Positions 43,719 to 56,585 of a DNA stretch of 64,000 nucleotides are shown piece by piece. This stretch comes from Cubamyces lactineus. Its lineage: Eukaryota; Basidiomycota; Agaricomycetes; Polyporales; Polyporaceae. Under the pieces are notes generated by a model. That model was given only the letters and a program-made list of their open reading frames with translations. It was not told where the DNA came from and made no database searches. Position numbers and translations under genes: made by a program. The stretch spans positions 496,001-560,000 of the forward strand of contig JACDTU010000006.1 in NCBI GenBank assembly GCA_022376465.1, given 5' to 3'. Every line of letters starts with the position of its first letter. Positions within the stretch are counted from its first letter, which is position 1.

Positions 43719-43925
43719 TCATTGCCGGTTGTCGTTCCCTGCTTTGTGATTTGGCCTATAGCTTCTTGATAATTGGTAATCAAAGCAGCAATTGTTGCAT
43801 CCGAACTGTTGGTACGCAGTCATGCACACCGGCTGTACCGGAATCGCGTCCGCATTGTAATCGCATCCAATTTGCTCCAATTGCGCTGTCCATTCCGGCG
43901 GGATCGAAGAAGGCATTGAAGCCAT
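43719..43925 (-). CDS. Possible small Cys-rich ORF
   Basis: 68-codon open frame MASMPSSIPPEWTAQLEQ followed by IGCDYNADAIPVQPVC and FGCNNCCFDY; five Cys. The Cys pattern and composition look more protein-like than the surrounding frames, but there is no signal peptide, no TATA at the usual distance and no supporting exon. It may be chance in the gap between two convergent genes, or an exon of an unrecognised gene. Confidence 0.25.
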   Translation of the reverse strand: MASMPSSIPPEWTAQLEQIGCDYNADAIPVQPVCMTAYQQFGCNNCCFDYQLSRSYRPNHKAGNDNRQ

Positions 43926-44187
43926 CCTACTATTGCAGATTGCTCTTTGAATGAGCACGCTTTACAATGCTGAGACCTGACCGAACGCTGATTCTGCCGA
44001 TGCCCTCTATTGAGGTCTAATTCTATTGAAACAAGAACCATTGATACATTTAAGACTGTTCTGCTTTCATGTCCATGACATTTCTACGATTTCTACTCCT
44101 CCACGTTTGCACTAGATTCTAATTGAGTCCGAGATATCAGCTGTACTTTTTGAACAGATTCGGGATGGTCCGTCTCTCGACCAACGT
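43926..44187. other. Gap before the URA2 stop
   Basis: AT-richer 3' flank of the minus-strand URA2 gene. Nothing else seen. Confidence 0.35.
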
Positions 44188-47100
44188 TCAGCCCATCACG
44201 CTTGCCAAGAGCGCCATGCGGATCTAGAGATCCAGATCAGCACAATGGACTCGGAGAACACAGTGGAACTTGGCACTTACGAAGAGCCCGTAGCGCATCT
44301 GACGGAAGTAAACGGCGCGGCGAGAGTCGAAGTCGACGTCAGGGTCGATTTCTGCAGTAATAGTCAGCATCGGGGGACCAAATAACTGGATATGCAGAAC
44401 TTACCGTTGACGCGAGGAAGGGGGTGCATTACGATCATTTCCTCTTTGGCACGGGAAAGGACGGCATGGTCTATGCGGTAGGCGTCCTTGACGGCCAGCC
44501 ACTCGGCCTCATCCTTGAAGCGCTCCTTCTGCATCCGGGTGACGTACAGAACATCGGTCTCAGCGAGAACCTCCTCGAGAGACTCGCACTGGTAGACCGG
44601 GATTCCGGCCTTGCGCGCGGCGGAGACGACGCTGGCGGGCATCGCGAGAGACGGCGGTGAGACGAAGTTGAGGCGCACGGAGTAAAGCGACAGCAGTGTG
44701 ACGAGGCTGTGGACTGTGCGGCCGTTCTTGAGGTCACCGAGCATGGTGATAGTCCGCCCGTTGACCGTTCCGAGCTCCGAACGGATGGTGTAGACATCAA
44801 GCAGGGCCTGAGACAGAGTCAGTATCGTAATGACAGGTGCGCCTGACAGTGACTTACCTGGGAAGGGTGCTCGCCAACACCGTCACCGGCGTTCAGGATG
44901 GGCACGGGGGAGAATTTCGCAGCGAGCTGAGAGCTACCGACCTCCGGGTGACGGATGACGATCGCATCGGCGTAGCAGCCGAGCGTGCGGATGGTGTCCG
45001 GCAAGCTCTCGCCCTTCAGAACGGACGAAGAGTCAACGTGGACATTGACAACCTCACCACCACACCGCTTCATAGCCGTGTCGAAGGAGGACGACGTGCG
45101 CGTCGAGGGCTCGTAGAAGAGCGTCGCGAGGACCTTGCCCTTGAGGATATCGAGCGTACCGTTCCTCTCGACCTGCAGCTGCATCTCGTGCGCGAGCGTG
45201 AAGAGGTCGTGCACGTCGCGGTGGCTAAACTGCTTCACAGTGAGGATATGACGCCGGTTGAAGGCCGGGTGAGGTAGGAGATGAGTAAAGATCTGCGTGC
45301 TCGTGACAGGCCCTTGGATGGGAGCGAGCGCCGTCGAGCTGACAGAGGTGGCAGCGGGTCCAGGCTGGGCAGGTGTGATAGCCTCAACACCCTTGGAGGA
45401 GAGCGCAGGGATCTCCGGGCGTCCGCCCGAGATCGACCCGCGCCTCTCTGCAGGAGGATGGATGGTCGCGCTCGACAGGTCCTTGCCGAGAGGCGCACCA
45501 GAGAGCTCGCCATCGAGGAAAGCGGTCTGCCCGTGGATCTGGACGCGGTGCACGGTGCCGTTGACGACGGTACCCTCGAGCGGCGACCAGCAGTGCTCCC
45601 GCTTGTGGAACTGGTACTTGCGTCCGACGACGATCTCGACAGTGGTGTGGCTTTGCTCAGGGAGAGCGAAGATGCGCAGCGGGTTATCGTGAAGGCGCAG
45701 GCGGATGTCGTCCAATGTAAGGCGCCCAGAGGCAACGGCACCAAGGAGAAGCGGCAACGTTTCCTCAATACCAGAGGCAGCCGACGCGTGCTTTCCGAGC
45801 TGAGTAGCGAGCTCATAGGGTACACGGCCGACCGAGAAGACGTCGATAGCATCGAGGTTGTTCCACAGGTACTGTTGGTCCTCAGCAGTGGGCAAGCAGG
45901 TGACACCAGGGAACTGCTCGCGGTTGAAGAACAGGGAGTAGACGGTCACGTCGCAGGTGACCTTGAGCTTCTTCGCCTTGCTGAGCGAGATCAGGAGCAT
46001 GTCCTCCTTCGTCTGAACGTTGGTGACGTGCAGCGAGCTGTTGTGAAGATCCGCGAGCAGTAGGATGGGAGCGAGGTTGGCACCACGAGCATCGGTGACA
46101 ACGGGCTTGTCGACGGGCCACGAGGCGAAATGGGCCGCAGCGGCGGTGACCTGGCTGTCGGGATCGCCGTAGCGGAAGGGAACGAAGAGCGACTTGACGT
46201 CGGCCTCTAGTTCTTCATCGATCTCCTTCACGTTGGAGGCAGACGCGGTGATGCTCAGCGCATAGTTGCAGTACGCCTGGCCAGCAATGTTGCCCAGCGC
46301 CTTGTCGAGAGCGGTCCTATCCGCGATCTTCGTCTGCACACCAACGGGCAAGATGAGGGCAGTCGCGAAACCACCGCTGAGAGACGCCTTCGTCGCATTG
46401 ACGATGTCCTCACCAGCGAGCGAGAGGTCAGGAACGAAGCTCGCGATGTTCACAAGACCAGGGAAGGTGTGCGTGTCATGCGAGGTCTTGAAGTCAATCG
46501 GGGAAACCTCCAATGGGAGTTTTCGCACGAGGGCCTCGAACAGGAGCTTGGCGATCTTGACATTCGTGATCAAAGGCACGGCAAAGTCGACAGCCATCCG
46601 ACGAGTGCGGTAGCCCTTGCTGGCGTAGCTGGCAGGACGCCTGTAGTGGTTCTTGGACGGCAGGTTGATGTACATGTCGATGAGGTTGTTCGCCAAGTGC
46701 TGCGTGAGTGAGTATTCAGACTTCTGGTCGCCCTCCTCTCCAAGGATCTCCAGGTACTGCAAGGCAACTCAGGATCAGCATCAAGTTCTACGCAAGAGCG
46801 GTGTATTGCATACCTTGCACGGGACACCATGCTCGGTGAAGAAGTCCGCCGTGCCCGAAGTACCAAAGATATTGTACCCAGCAGCGTGCAAGCGCTGTAC
46901 GGAGGGCAAGATCTCGAGCTTCTCCTTGTAGCTACCAATAGAGAACAGGATGTTCTTCTTCGGCAGCACAATGCCCGTCGAGATCAGCGCCTTGACGTAC
47001 GCCTCGTACTTGTCCCGACCGAAACACGCGACCTCACCCGTCGACGCCATCTCCACGCCGAGGACGGGGTCCGCGCCAGACAGACGGCTAAAGCTGAACT

Positions 47101-50100
47101 GCGGCACCTTGACGCCCACGTAGTCGGGCGGGAGCGGGACGTGCGGGTACGGCTCCGCGGGGAGGTTGAGCATGACCTTCGTCGCCATCTCGATCGCGTC
47201 GATGCCCGTGACCTTCGACACGAAGGGGAACGAGCGCGCGGCGCGGAGGTTGCACTCGATGACCTTGATCTCGTTGTTCTTCGCGATGAACTGGATGTTG
47301 TACGGGCCGGTCACGTTGAGCGCGTTGCCGATCTTCGCCGTCGCGTCCTCGATGCGGCGGACCGTCTCCGGGTCGAGGTCCTGCGGCGGGTGGATGAGCG
47401 TCGCGTCGCCCGAGTGCACCCCGGCATTCTCGACGTGCTCCGAGATGTAGTGCATGATCATCTTGCCGTCCTTCGCGACGGCGTCCATCTCGATCTCCTT
47501 CGCGCCCTCAATGTACTTGGTGATGACGACGGGGTGCTCGCGCGAGACGGCGGTGGCCTGCGAGAGGTAGCTGTTGAGGTCGTTCTCGCTGAACACGACG
47601 TTCATGGCAGCGCCGGACAGTACGTAAGAGGGGCGGACGAGCACCGGGTACCCGACCTTCTCGCAGAACGCGTGCGCCTCCTCGAAGCTCGACAGCTCCT
47701 TCCAGAGCGGCTGGTCGACGCCGATCTCGTCCAACAGGCGCGAGAACTTGAACCGGTTTTCCGCAGTGTCGATCATCTCGGGAGATGTGCCGTAGATCTT
47801 GACGTTCTGGCGGTAGAGCGGCAGCGCGATGTTGTTCGGCGTCTGGCCACCCATAGAAAGGATGACACCGCGGGAGCGCTCGGTGTCGTATATGTCGAGG
47901 ACCGTCTCGAGACTGATGTTCTCGAAGTAGAGACGGTCCGCCTCGTCGTAATCGGTACTGACAGTCTCCGGGTTGTAGTTAATCATAACCGTAGGGAGAC
48001 CGTTCTCGCGCAGGGTGCGAATAGCGCGAACCGCGCACCAGTCGAACTCCACGGACGAGCCAATGCGGTACACGCCGGAGCCCAGGACGATGACACCGCA
48101 GTCCTCGAAGGTGACGTCGTGCTCGACGGCGTTGTAGGTCGTGTAGAGGTAGTTCGTGAACGCGGGGAACTCGGCGGCAACGGTATCAATCTGTTTGACG
48201 AAGGGCGCAATGCCATTCTCCTGGCGGAGACGACGCACGGCAAGCTCGGTGGAGCCCATGCAGGTCGCGATCTGTCTATCCGAGAAGCCCAGCTGCTTCG
48301 CGTGCCGAAGGAGGTCGGGCGTGATCGACGTAGCGTTGTTTTCGCTGTTGTATACATCGGTTAGCGATGTGTACTGGACTGTTGGAGGACTATGAGCTCA
48401 CTAGAGACGGCGCTCCATCTTGTAGATCGACTCAAGCTTAGTCAAGAACCACTTGTCAATATTCGTCATCTGCCAGATCTTGTCGACGCTGTAGCCGCGG
48501 TGGAACGCGGTGTTGATAGCGAAGATGCGCTTGTCGGTCGGGTTCATGAGCTCTTCGTCAATGTCCTCGACATAGTCGTTCTACGAGGCCACAACCGTCA
48601 GCATCAGTGCGACACTGATAAGCTAGCAACGATACTGACCTTTGCGAAGCCAGAGAACTGGTCATCAATCGCCCGAATGGCCTTCTGGATCGTCTCCTGG
48701 AACGAGCGGCCGATGCTCATGACTTCACCGACGCTCTTCATGCTGCTGCTCAGCAGCCGGCTCACGCGGCTGAACTTCTTGAGGTCCCAGCGCGGGATCT
48801 TGACGACGACGTAGTCCAAGCTCGGCTCGAAGCACGCCGAGGTGACCTTCGTCACCGAGTTCTTGATCTCGTTCAGCGGGATGCCGAGCCCGAGCTTCGC
48901 TGCGATGAACGCGAGCGGGTAGCCAGTCGCCTTGGACGCGAGCGCGGAGGAACGCGATAGACGGGCGTTGACCTGGTCGAGGGGCGTTCAGTACGAAGGG
49001 AACGTAATAAGTAGTAGGTAGCGTACCTCGATGATGCAGTACTCCTTCGACGTGGGGTTGAGCGCGTACTGGATGTTGCACTCGCCGACGACGCCCAGAT
49101 GGCGGATGACGTTGATCGCGGTCGTACGAAGCATGTTGTAGTCGCTGTCCGACAGCGTCTGGGACGGCGCGACGACGATCGAGTCGCCGGTGTGGATACC
49201 GAGAGGGTCGAAGTTCTGATACCAAGTCGTGAGCAGGACGTAGGACCTCGTAGGAGCAACAAAGCGCATACCTCCATATTGCAGACCGTGATGCAATTGT
49301 CGCGGCAGTCACGGACGACCTCGTACTCGATCTCCTTCCAGCCCTTCATACTCTTCTCGACAAGAACCTGCGGGCTCGTCGCAAACGCCTTACTGCACAG
49401 CGCCTTGAGCTGCTGCTCGTTCTGCGCAAAGCCGGAGCCAAGACCGCCGAGGGCGTACGCCGCGCGAACAATGACGGGGTACCCAATCGTGTTCGCAGCG
49501 GCAATGGCCTCCTCCGTCGTCGTTGCGGTGCTCGACTGGGCACAGCGCTCACCAATTTCCGCCATCGCGCTCGCGAAGAGCTGGCGGTCCTCGGTCATGA
49601 TGATCGTGTCGATGGGCGTGCCCAGGACCTTGCAGCCCAGACTCTCGAACTCGTCCTTGAGCTTGATGCCGACGTTGAGCGCGGTCTGCCCGCCAAAGGT
49701 GACGTAGATGCCGTCCGGCTTCTCGTACTTGATGATCTTGCGCACGAACTCGGGCGTGACGGGCAGGAAGTAGACCTTGTCCGCGAGGCCGCGCGAAGTC
49801 GCGATCGTCGCGATGTTGGGGTTGACGAGGATGGTGTAGATGCCCTCCTCCTTAAGCGCCTTGATCGCCTGCGAGCCGGAGTAGTCGAACTCGCCCGCCT
49901 GGCCAATCGAGAGACCGCCGGAGCCGAGGATGAGGACTTTTTGCACGTTAGCGCGCGGCACCCGCTGCTCGTTCTCCTCCTTCGCGCCACCGGGCATCGA
50001 GATCGGGACGGTGCTGCCAGTCTTCGCGCAATCGATGATGTTCTGGATGAACACCTCGAACAGGAACTCAGTGTCGCGCGGGCCAGGCGTCGACTCGGGG

Positions 50101-51451
50101 TGGAACTGCACGGAGAAGAAGGGCTTGTCGACGCAGTAGATACCTTCATTGCTGCCGTCGTTCGCATTCTGGAACAGCTCCTTCCATCCCTCAGGCAGAG
50201 ACGCAGCCTCAACCTGGTAACCGTGGTTCTGGCTGGTGATATAGCAGCGACCGCTGAGGGCGTCTGTGCAGGGAATGTTGTGCCCGCGGTTACCGTACTT
50301 CATCTTTGACGTCTTAGCGCCGGCCGCGAGCGCAAGGAGCTGGTGTCCCAGACAGATGCCGAAGATGGGGCGATCCGTCTTCTGCATCGCGCGAGAAAGA
50401 CGCTCGATGGCGGGCTTCACCATGGTCGGGTCACCTGGACCGTTCGAGATAAAGAGACCATCAAAGGGTTCCTCCGAGCTCGAGAGGTAGTCGTAGTCCC
50501 AAGGCACGACCTTGAGTTCGACACCGCGATGCGTGAAGCATCGGATCTGATTGTACTTCATACCGACGTCCACGGCGATGACGCGCAGGGGACGTTCACC
50601 AGAAGGATGCATCCTGGGTTCAGTTACAGGCTTGTAGACGCGCGGAGTCTTGGTCGAGACGACCGCGACGAGGTTGTCCTGGTTAGGATCATGAAAGGGG
50701 ATGTCCATGTAGTCCTCGCGCCAAGACGCACGCGTAGTAGCACCCGGCGGCGAAGGGGCACGAGAAGCAGGGGTAGATGCGGGCGACAACAGGGCGCGAC
50801 GGCCAGCAGGGGCGTCCTTAGCCCGCGCGAGAATTTTGCCGAGCATAGATCCCTTCTCGCGGATCTTTTTGGTGAGCGCACGGGTATCGACGCCGAAGAT
50901 GGCGGGCACCCCGCTCTCCTTGAGCCATTGGCCCAGGGAGGATCCCGCAAGGAAGTGGCTGTAGTCTTCAGAGTAGGAGCCGACTACGAGCGCGGCGACA
51001 TGGATGCGCGAGGATTCAAAGTCCTGGGGGATCTCATCCACCGAGACCTGCTTGGGGCGAGGGGGCACTCCATAGTTTCCAATGAGTGGGTATGTGAGGA
51101 TCAAGATCTGGCCTTCGTAAGAGGGGTCGGTGAGGGACTCGGTATAACCGACCATGCCTATCGTACGCGATTGCGGATGAGCGAATCGACATCTGGAAAT
51201 TTTGAAAAAGAGGACATACCGGTCTGGAAGACGCATTCTCCGGCAACACTCTTGCCCTCTGCACCGAAACTGATGCCCCGGAAGGTGGTACCATCTGCAA
51301 GTTCGAGTACGGCATCTACGAGCTGACTTTCGTCCTGAACCGAGGTCGCTGCGATGGGAGACGCGGGAAAACCGTTGGGATAGTTGCTTGCGGAGCGAGC
51401 GAGGACGGGGCGGACGACGTTGGTAGCCTGTGCGGGGTTAGAGAGGGCCAT
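44188..51451 (-). CDS. URA2: URA2/CAD: glutaminase-carbamoyl-P synthase-ATCase
   Basis: About ten exons over 7.3 kb on the minus strand, start [14 protein letters not shown] at 51451, roughly 2,200 aa, as in yeast Ura2. Order: small subunit ([17 protein letters not shown]), glutaminase with the catalytic Cys in [15 protein letters not shown], CPSase large subunit with two ATP-grasp halves ([19 protein letters not shown] and [19 protein letters not shown]), a degenerate dihydroorotase-like region expected to be inactive in fungi, and aspartate transcarbamoylase with [16 protein letters not shown] and [19 protein letters not shown]...[10 protein letters not shown]. The last exon, after a gtaagt intron, gives [11 protein letters not shown] and the stop at 44188. 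Catalyses the first two steps of pyrimidine synthesis; in yeast feedback-inhibited by UTP. Convergent with secreted protein 2. Exact exon ends near 48.4-48.6 kb were not fully resolved. Confidence 0.95.
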
Positions 51452-54400
51452 TTTTGAGAGAAAAGAATGGATTGCTGGGAGTGTGGTGGTCGCGCGTTGT
51501 CTCTTCCTCTTCGCTCGCTCGCTCCAACGAGTGGTCCGAGTTCGAGTGAAGAGGAAGAGAAAAAGAAACGCGCTCGTTCCCTCATCGCAGAAAACCCCCC
51601 GCTCAACGTCACGTGCGTCCCATTGCACCCAGATCTCGGAGATCGCCGCACTATCCCCAATTAATCTCCCAGAGTCAGTGGCTCTGCTCACCACGCGGCT
51701 ACCGAACGCCTTTGTTATGAGCGCAGTCTCGGCCTTACAACGGCTCTCCAGCCGTTCGACTTCACTGTCCTCGCTTACTATCCTCGGCTATGCGTATGGA
51801 TGACTTTATGGTGCTTCATATTACTCTGTTACCTGCGGCGATTGCTCGCGTGTACTGCAGCAAACGAGAGCACGAAGGATGTCATCATTCGCTGCGACAC
51901 CCGGAGGAAACGCCAGGCTCATACCAGAGGAGAATGGCCATGGTCACAAGTGCGGTGCTTTCACCCTATGAGGGACTTAGTATGCCCAAGAACTCGCTCA
52001 CAACCGAGAGGGACGGACTCTCGAGAGTGCCGTTGCAAGTGCCAGCTAACCCTTTCTTGTATAGACCTGATCACCGCACGATGATGTCATTGAGTTATTA
52101 TGAGAGGGAGGGGCCTAAGGTGACAGGAGGATAGTTGGAGAGCTCCGAAATCGGAGGCAGGGAAGCAGCAATGAGAAGCGCGTGTATTGACACGGACCAC
52201 GGGCTTACACAGAGGATTCATCGCCCGGGTTCACGTGTGTTAATATGAACCTTACACTCAGCGTTCGCGTCCGCATGCTAGAGAAGGTGCATCTTGAGTT
52301 CATTCACGAGGTAACTAGTGGGATGGTGTCGTTCTCTGATGTCCCTTCCCTCGATAAGCATATCCCTGTCTCCAAACGGAAACGTAGAAGACTGTCCACA
52401 TCAAAGTATACAACAGCGAGCACACGTATACGAGCATACATCACTCCGCACTTGGCTCACTTTCCCACAATTTGGGCTGCCCTCTAAGTTGGTTCTGGTC
52501 GCTGTCGTGCGTAGGTTCTACTAAGCTGTCTTCAGTTGCTTGCCCTGGGTGCTACCGCCTCGCTCGTCGTCCACACCTCGTCACGGCCTGCCATGCAGCC
52601 CCTCCGAATTCTGCTATTTTGGTCTCCCGTACGTATGTGCAGCACGATCGATCGCGCCCCATCGGCATCCCCGGCAGTCATGTCTGGTACTAAGTTCGAA
52701 GACAGGACGTCTGCGATGGCTGATTTGCAGCCAGACGTATATAAAGCACTCGCGTCTCTTCGCGCCGCCTCCTGACGCGTGAAGTCGTTCTTGTGGATAT
52801 TTGAGGGAATCACTTCAGGTCAGGAGACAGTGGCAGATGTTCTCTGGCTTCTTGCATCAGGTATAAGGTAGGACGTGGGCGGACGTAAGAAGGCCAGAGG
52901 GGAAGTTGAAGAGATGATGGTAGGAGCAAGATGGGTAGATGGGCCTTGGTATATGATAGTTTGATACGGTGAGCAGCGCTCCGAGAAGCTAGGAGGAGAA
53001 AGGCAAGAAGTCACTGAGCGGGCTTGATCGGAGGTACCATTGTACCACACGCTAGGTGCGCGACAGATTGCTGGTTAGCAGAAGGTCCTAACAGCGTTCC
53101 CAGAAGTCAGTAGAGGCACATGCGTTTCAAGCCATCTTCCGCATCCGCATCCGCATCCGTCACGATCCTCGTGTGGACCATGGGGCGCGTCTTCGAGTTC
53201 TGTGGACGAAACTCAAGCTTTCATGCTTCACGATCGCGACGACCAGAGCTTCTCGGCACTCCGTCATAATCCCGCTGTCGACGTCCCAAACCTGGCCAGA
53301 GGGACTTGTGGGTCTCGCGCGTATGGACACCATAACAGATGACGGACTTTCCTCTGTCGTCGTCGATTCGTACAATCACATGCCGGAGAGCTAGACACTC
53401 GCCTGCTGTAGGTGCGCTCCGTGTATGACAGTAGGAAGGCGTTGACGATGCGGGCGTTGTGACACCGGACAGGGGTGGAGATGCTCTCCTTACGGCCGGG
53501 ATGGTCTCGATTGCGTCTGAGACTATTCGTGGATGGGCCGCCGAAATGGAGCGCTGCTGGTTGAGGACGTTAGCACTATCCGGATGGTTTACTTCACACT
53601 TGTGCGTTGAGTTCGTCGCCCAGACCTGCTATTGACAGCGACACTGCTCTTCGACGTCGAGTGCGTTGCTATCCGGGGTTTCGCAAGTCGAGGGAGGCTG
53701 TGGCCCAGCGCGAAATTCGGATAGCAACAGCTTAACGCTCACCACCAACCGGGAAGACTGAGCTCTCTCTCCACCTCCCTTGGAGCGATTGTCAGGTACT
53801 CGGCTGCAATCCAGTGAAGATCGGGCTCAGAAGACGAGGTCGCTATTGTACCTGCCACTCGAAGGGTACGGTGTGTTCTCACGCGCACGCCTTACAGCCA
53901 TGTCAAAGGACAGATCCCATGTTGCAGGCACGACCTCCGCTATGGTACTCCGCACTGCGCACGTCCGTTCTATCAGTTCCTGAACCTGAGTCGTCGCGGG
54001 AGGAAAAGCCACTCCTTCGAGAGGAGCCAGACCGAGGCTAGCCCCGGCCTCTTGTCGATGTGGATGGACGTCTCAACCACAGAACGCAAGACGCCACGCG
54101 CCTCCGCATTCGTCCGCGATACATTTCTTGTCAGGCGCAAGACACCGAAGGTTCCGTCACGGGCGCGCGGTCGCGCTCGGTTCCTGTGTCCTTTGATGTG
54201 CTTGTTCGCCCTAGGGTCAGGATCGCTCCATCCCTGTCCTATATGTGTAGGTTCTGTCCGCGAGGAGGACACCGTCGCGCGTTCGCATCGCCGCTGTTTG
54301 CTGGGGCCCGGACCCGCAGCAATGCAGCTTGCCAAATGCACCACCCAATGAAGACGGAGCGCGCGCGAGGACGCCAGGCTAGCAGGATATGAACGTGTTA

Positions 54401-55186
54401 CAGGTCGCCCATTGGCGGATGCTCGCGCCCGGGACGGGAGCGGGAGCGGGGGTGGTGCGGGGTGCGCTCGTACGCGCTGACAGCTCATGTGGTGCAAAAA
54501 CGAATTAGAAGCGTTGTCGCTTTGTCGTAGCGTCCCACCGGCCGTCCGGCATGCCCGGGCGACGCAAGTGGGACGAGCGGTGGGAAGCTTCGGAGTGCTA
54601 GATGGGCTTCGGCGTGTGATGGTCTGGCGTGAATGGCGAGATTGAGTTCGGACGAAGGAGTTGCCGTATGGGTATGCGCAAGCAGTCCAAGCTGCGTCGG
54701 CTTTTACGAGGCGCTGGTCACATGCGGGCCATTCAGTCCACCTCGCCCCGAGGAATCTGAGAAGCGAGCTCGCGCACTCCGCCCTCCCTTCCGGCGTTGC
54801 ACTGCGCCACGACGAGTTTGTAGGTCCATTTCTTGTTCCCTGTGCTAGGCAGTGATAGCCTTGCAAGCAGCCAAGCGAGATCGGCGACCACACAGTGGCT
54901 AGCCGCCAGCCCGGGTGCAGCATGTCGTCTGGCTGGAGACATGCACGTTGGGAGATTGCCGCAAAGGGCGGGCAGCTGCGGATCGGTATCGCCCGATTTC
55001 GACAGATGGGACACTGGCAGAGGGTCGACGGATGAATGGAAGCCACGCTTCAAAAGGGATGATTCTCTGCGCCCGCCTTCGCGAAGCGAGCGCTCCCGGT
55101 CGCGGCGCACAATCAGTCTATAAGATGCTCAGCCCACTCACAGTCGCGTTCGCTTTGTTTTGCACCCGCCTCCCTCCTGCAACACA
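51452..55186. other. Gene-poor interval, 3.7 kb
   Basis: No recognised gene. The first ~200 bp is the URA2 promoter. A TATATAAAG at 52738-52746 points rightward but no gene follows that I can build. A 357-codon minus-strand open frame at 53973-55046 has no motifs, biased Arg/Ser/Pro composition and is doubtful. Confidence 0.4.
53143..53160. repeat. Hexanucleotide run (GCATCC)3
   Basis: Three perfect GCATCC copies (ccgcatccgcatccgcatccg) in non-coding DNA. Simple repeat only. Confidence 0.6.
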
Positions 55187-56585
55187 ATGTCAGACCAACG
55201 CAGCAGCCAGGAGAACACCACGCCCCCGCCAGCCTCCCCTCCACCTGTCCTGCCTTCATCTGCCTCGCACTCGAGCGAGCCACACGGGAGCCATGAGGAC
55301 CTGCACCACCATCCCTCTGCAGCGAGTATCGGTGGCGCGCCTGGGCCGCCATCTGTCTTGGCCACATCTCTTAGGAAGCCGGTGCCACCCGTGCCTATCT
55401 CCATGCCCGCCCCCGCGCATCTTTACGAGAGTCCGACTCAGATGCCTGCCTCCGCTCCGCAGACACCGTCTATCTTGAGGATGCCGTCGCCAAATCTTGC
55501 CGCGAGCTCTGGTCCTGCCCATCAAGAGGCGAGCAACGCCACTGCCGGCCCTTCCAACCTCGCCAGGCAAAAGCAGACCACTTCACCACACCAGTCCTCG
55601 GAGGAGGACAACGCCGTGTCGACGCCGCGGAGTGTAAGCATACCGGCGCCCCAGCAGCCGCAAAGCGCGAGCACCCAGGGCTTCGGAAGCGGATTCGGCA
55701 GCAACAATGGGGCAGCAGGTACTATGCCTGCCACTAGCATCCGTCGACCAACGCGCGCGGCCAGCAATGGCCACCGCCCTGCGCACGCTCGGTCGGTCAC
55801 GCTGACAGAGCCTGCGATGTTAGCCATCCCAGGAGGACTGCCCGAAGAGCTGAACGCCAGTGGACACGTCTCGCGCCATTCGATCATCGACCACGTCGTG
55901 CCCAACGTGCCCGCGCCTTTGCCTCCGCAATCGGTGGCGGGGACGAACGGGCAGAGGAGGCGGAGTATGGCTTTCTCGCAAGTAGGGAGCACCCTTGGTG
56001 GCGAGAAGAGCGTAGAGGAACGTCTCATGCCCACTTTGAAGGCTGCGGAGACGGAACGGGACAAGGCTGCGTTCAAGGGTGAGCAGGCAGGTAGTTTGAG
56101 AGGCTGGAACGCACTCATTCGTTCGATGTAGCCAAGGTACACGGCTGGGCGTTGAACATCGCCATTGGCGCACAAGTTGTCCTCGGAGCATTGACAACCG
56201 GAGTCGCTGCAGCGACGTCGGGGAAGCAGGCAAGTGCAGTGACGCTGTGGGCTCAGCTCTCGGAGGGCTCACCATGTCGCAGACATCCATTGCAACGTCG
56301 ATTTTGGGCGGCATGTCGACGCTCGCAGCATCATACCTCGCGAAGGCGCGCGGCTCTGGCGAGCCAGAGGTGTCTTCCATACGCCGCCGAGACCTGGATG
56401 GGTTCATCCGGGATATCGAGGCGTTCATGCTCGACAAGGGCTATGTGGTCGGCCCCGAGTACGATGCGCGGATAGAACGGTACAGGAGGAGATTCGAGGA
56501 GATCATGGGTGTAGGCTCGGGCGGGGTGGCAGAACAGTTTCCAAAGGCGCAGATGCAGACAGCGAAGACGACGTCGCCAGTCTAA
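55187..56585 (+). CDS. SLATT-domain (fungal type) two-helix membrane protein
   Basis: Three exons, roughly 430 aa: 55187 to about 56080, 56130 to about 56228, and about 56282 to 56585. Start MSDQRSSQENTTPP; an in-frame ATG 27 bases earlier is possible. The first ~275 residues are disordered, Ser/Pro/His-rich. The conserved part begins EERLMPTLKAAETERDKAAFKAKVHGWALNIAIGAQVVLGALTTG (first helix), then TSIATSILGGMSTLAASYLAKARGSGEPE (second helix) and DLDGFIRDIEAFMLDKGYVVGPEYD with a charged tail. That is the fungal SLATT pattern (SMODS and SLOG-associating two-TM effector). In bacteria SLATT proteins are predicted pore-forming effectors in nucleotide-signal conflict systems; fungal homologues are uncharacterised. 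The second intron begins GC (AAGCAG|gcaagt). No SMODS or SLOG partner is seen nearby. Confidence 0.75.

Noticed and set aside
46829..48364. 511-codon plus-strand open frame antisense to URA2
   Set aside because: It is the mirror frame of a GC-rich conserved CPSase exon; composition is Arg/Leu/Val/Asp-biased with no domain, while the sense strand is clearly URA2.
53973..55046. 357-codon minus-strand open frame
   Set aside because: Long but lacks any motif, promoter or splice partner, and has the Arg/Ser/Pro bias of chance open frames in GC-rich DNA. Kept only as a note.
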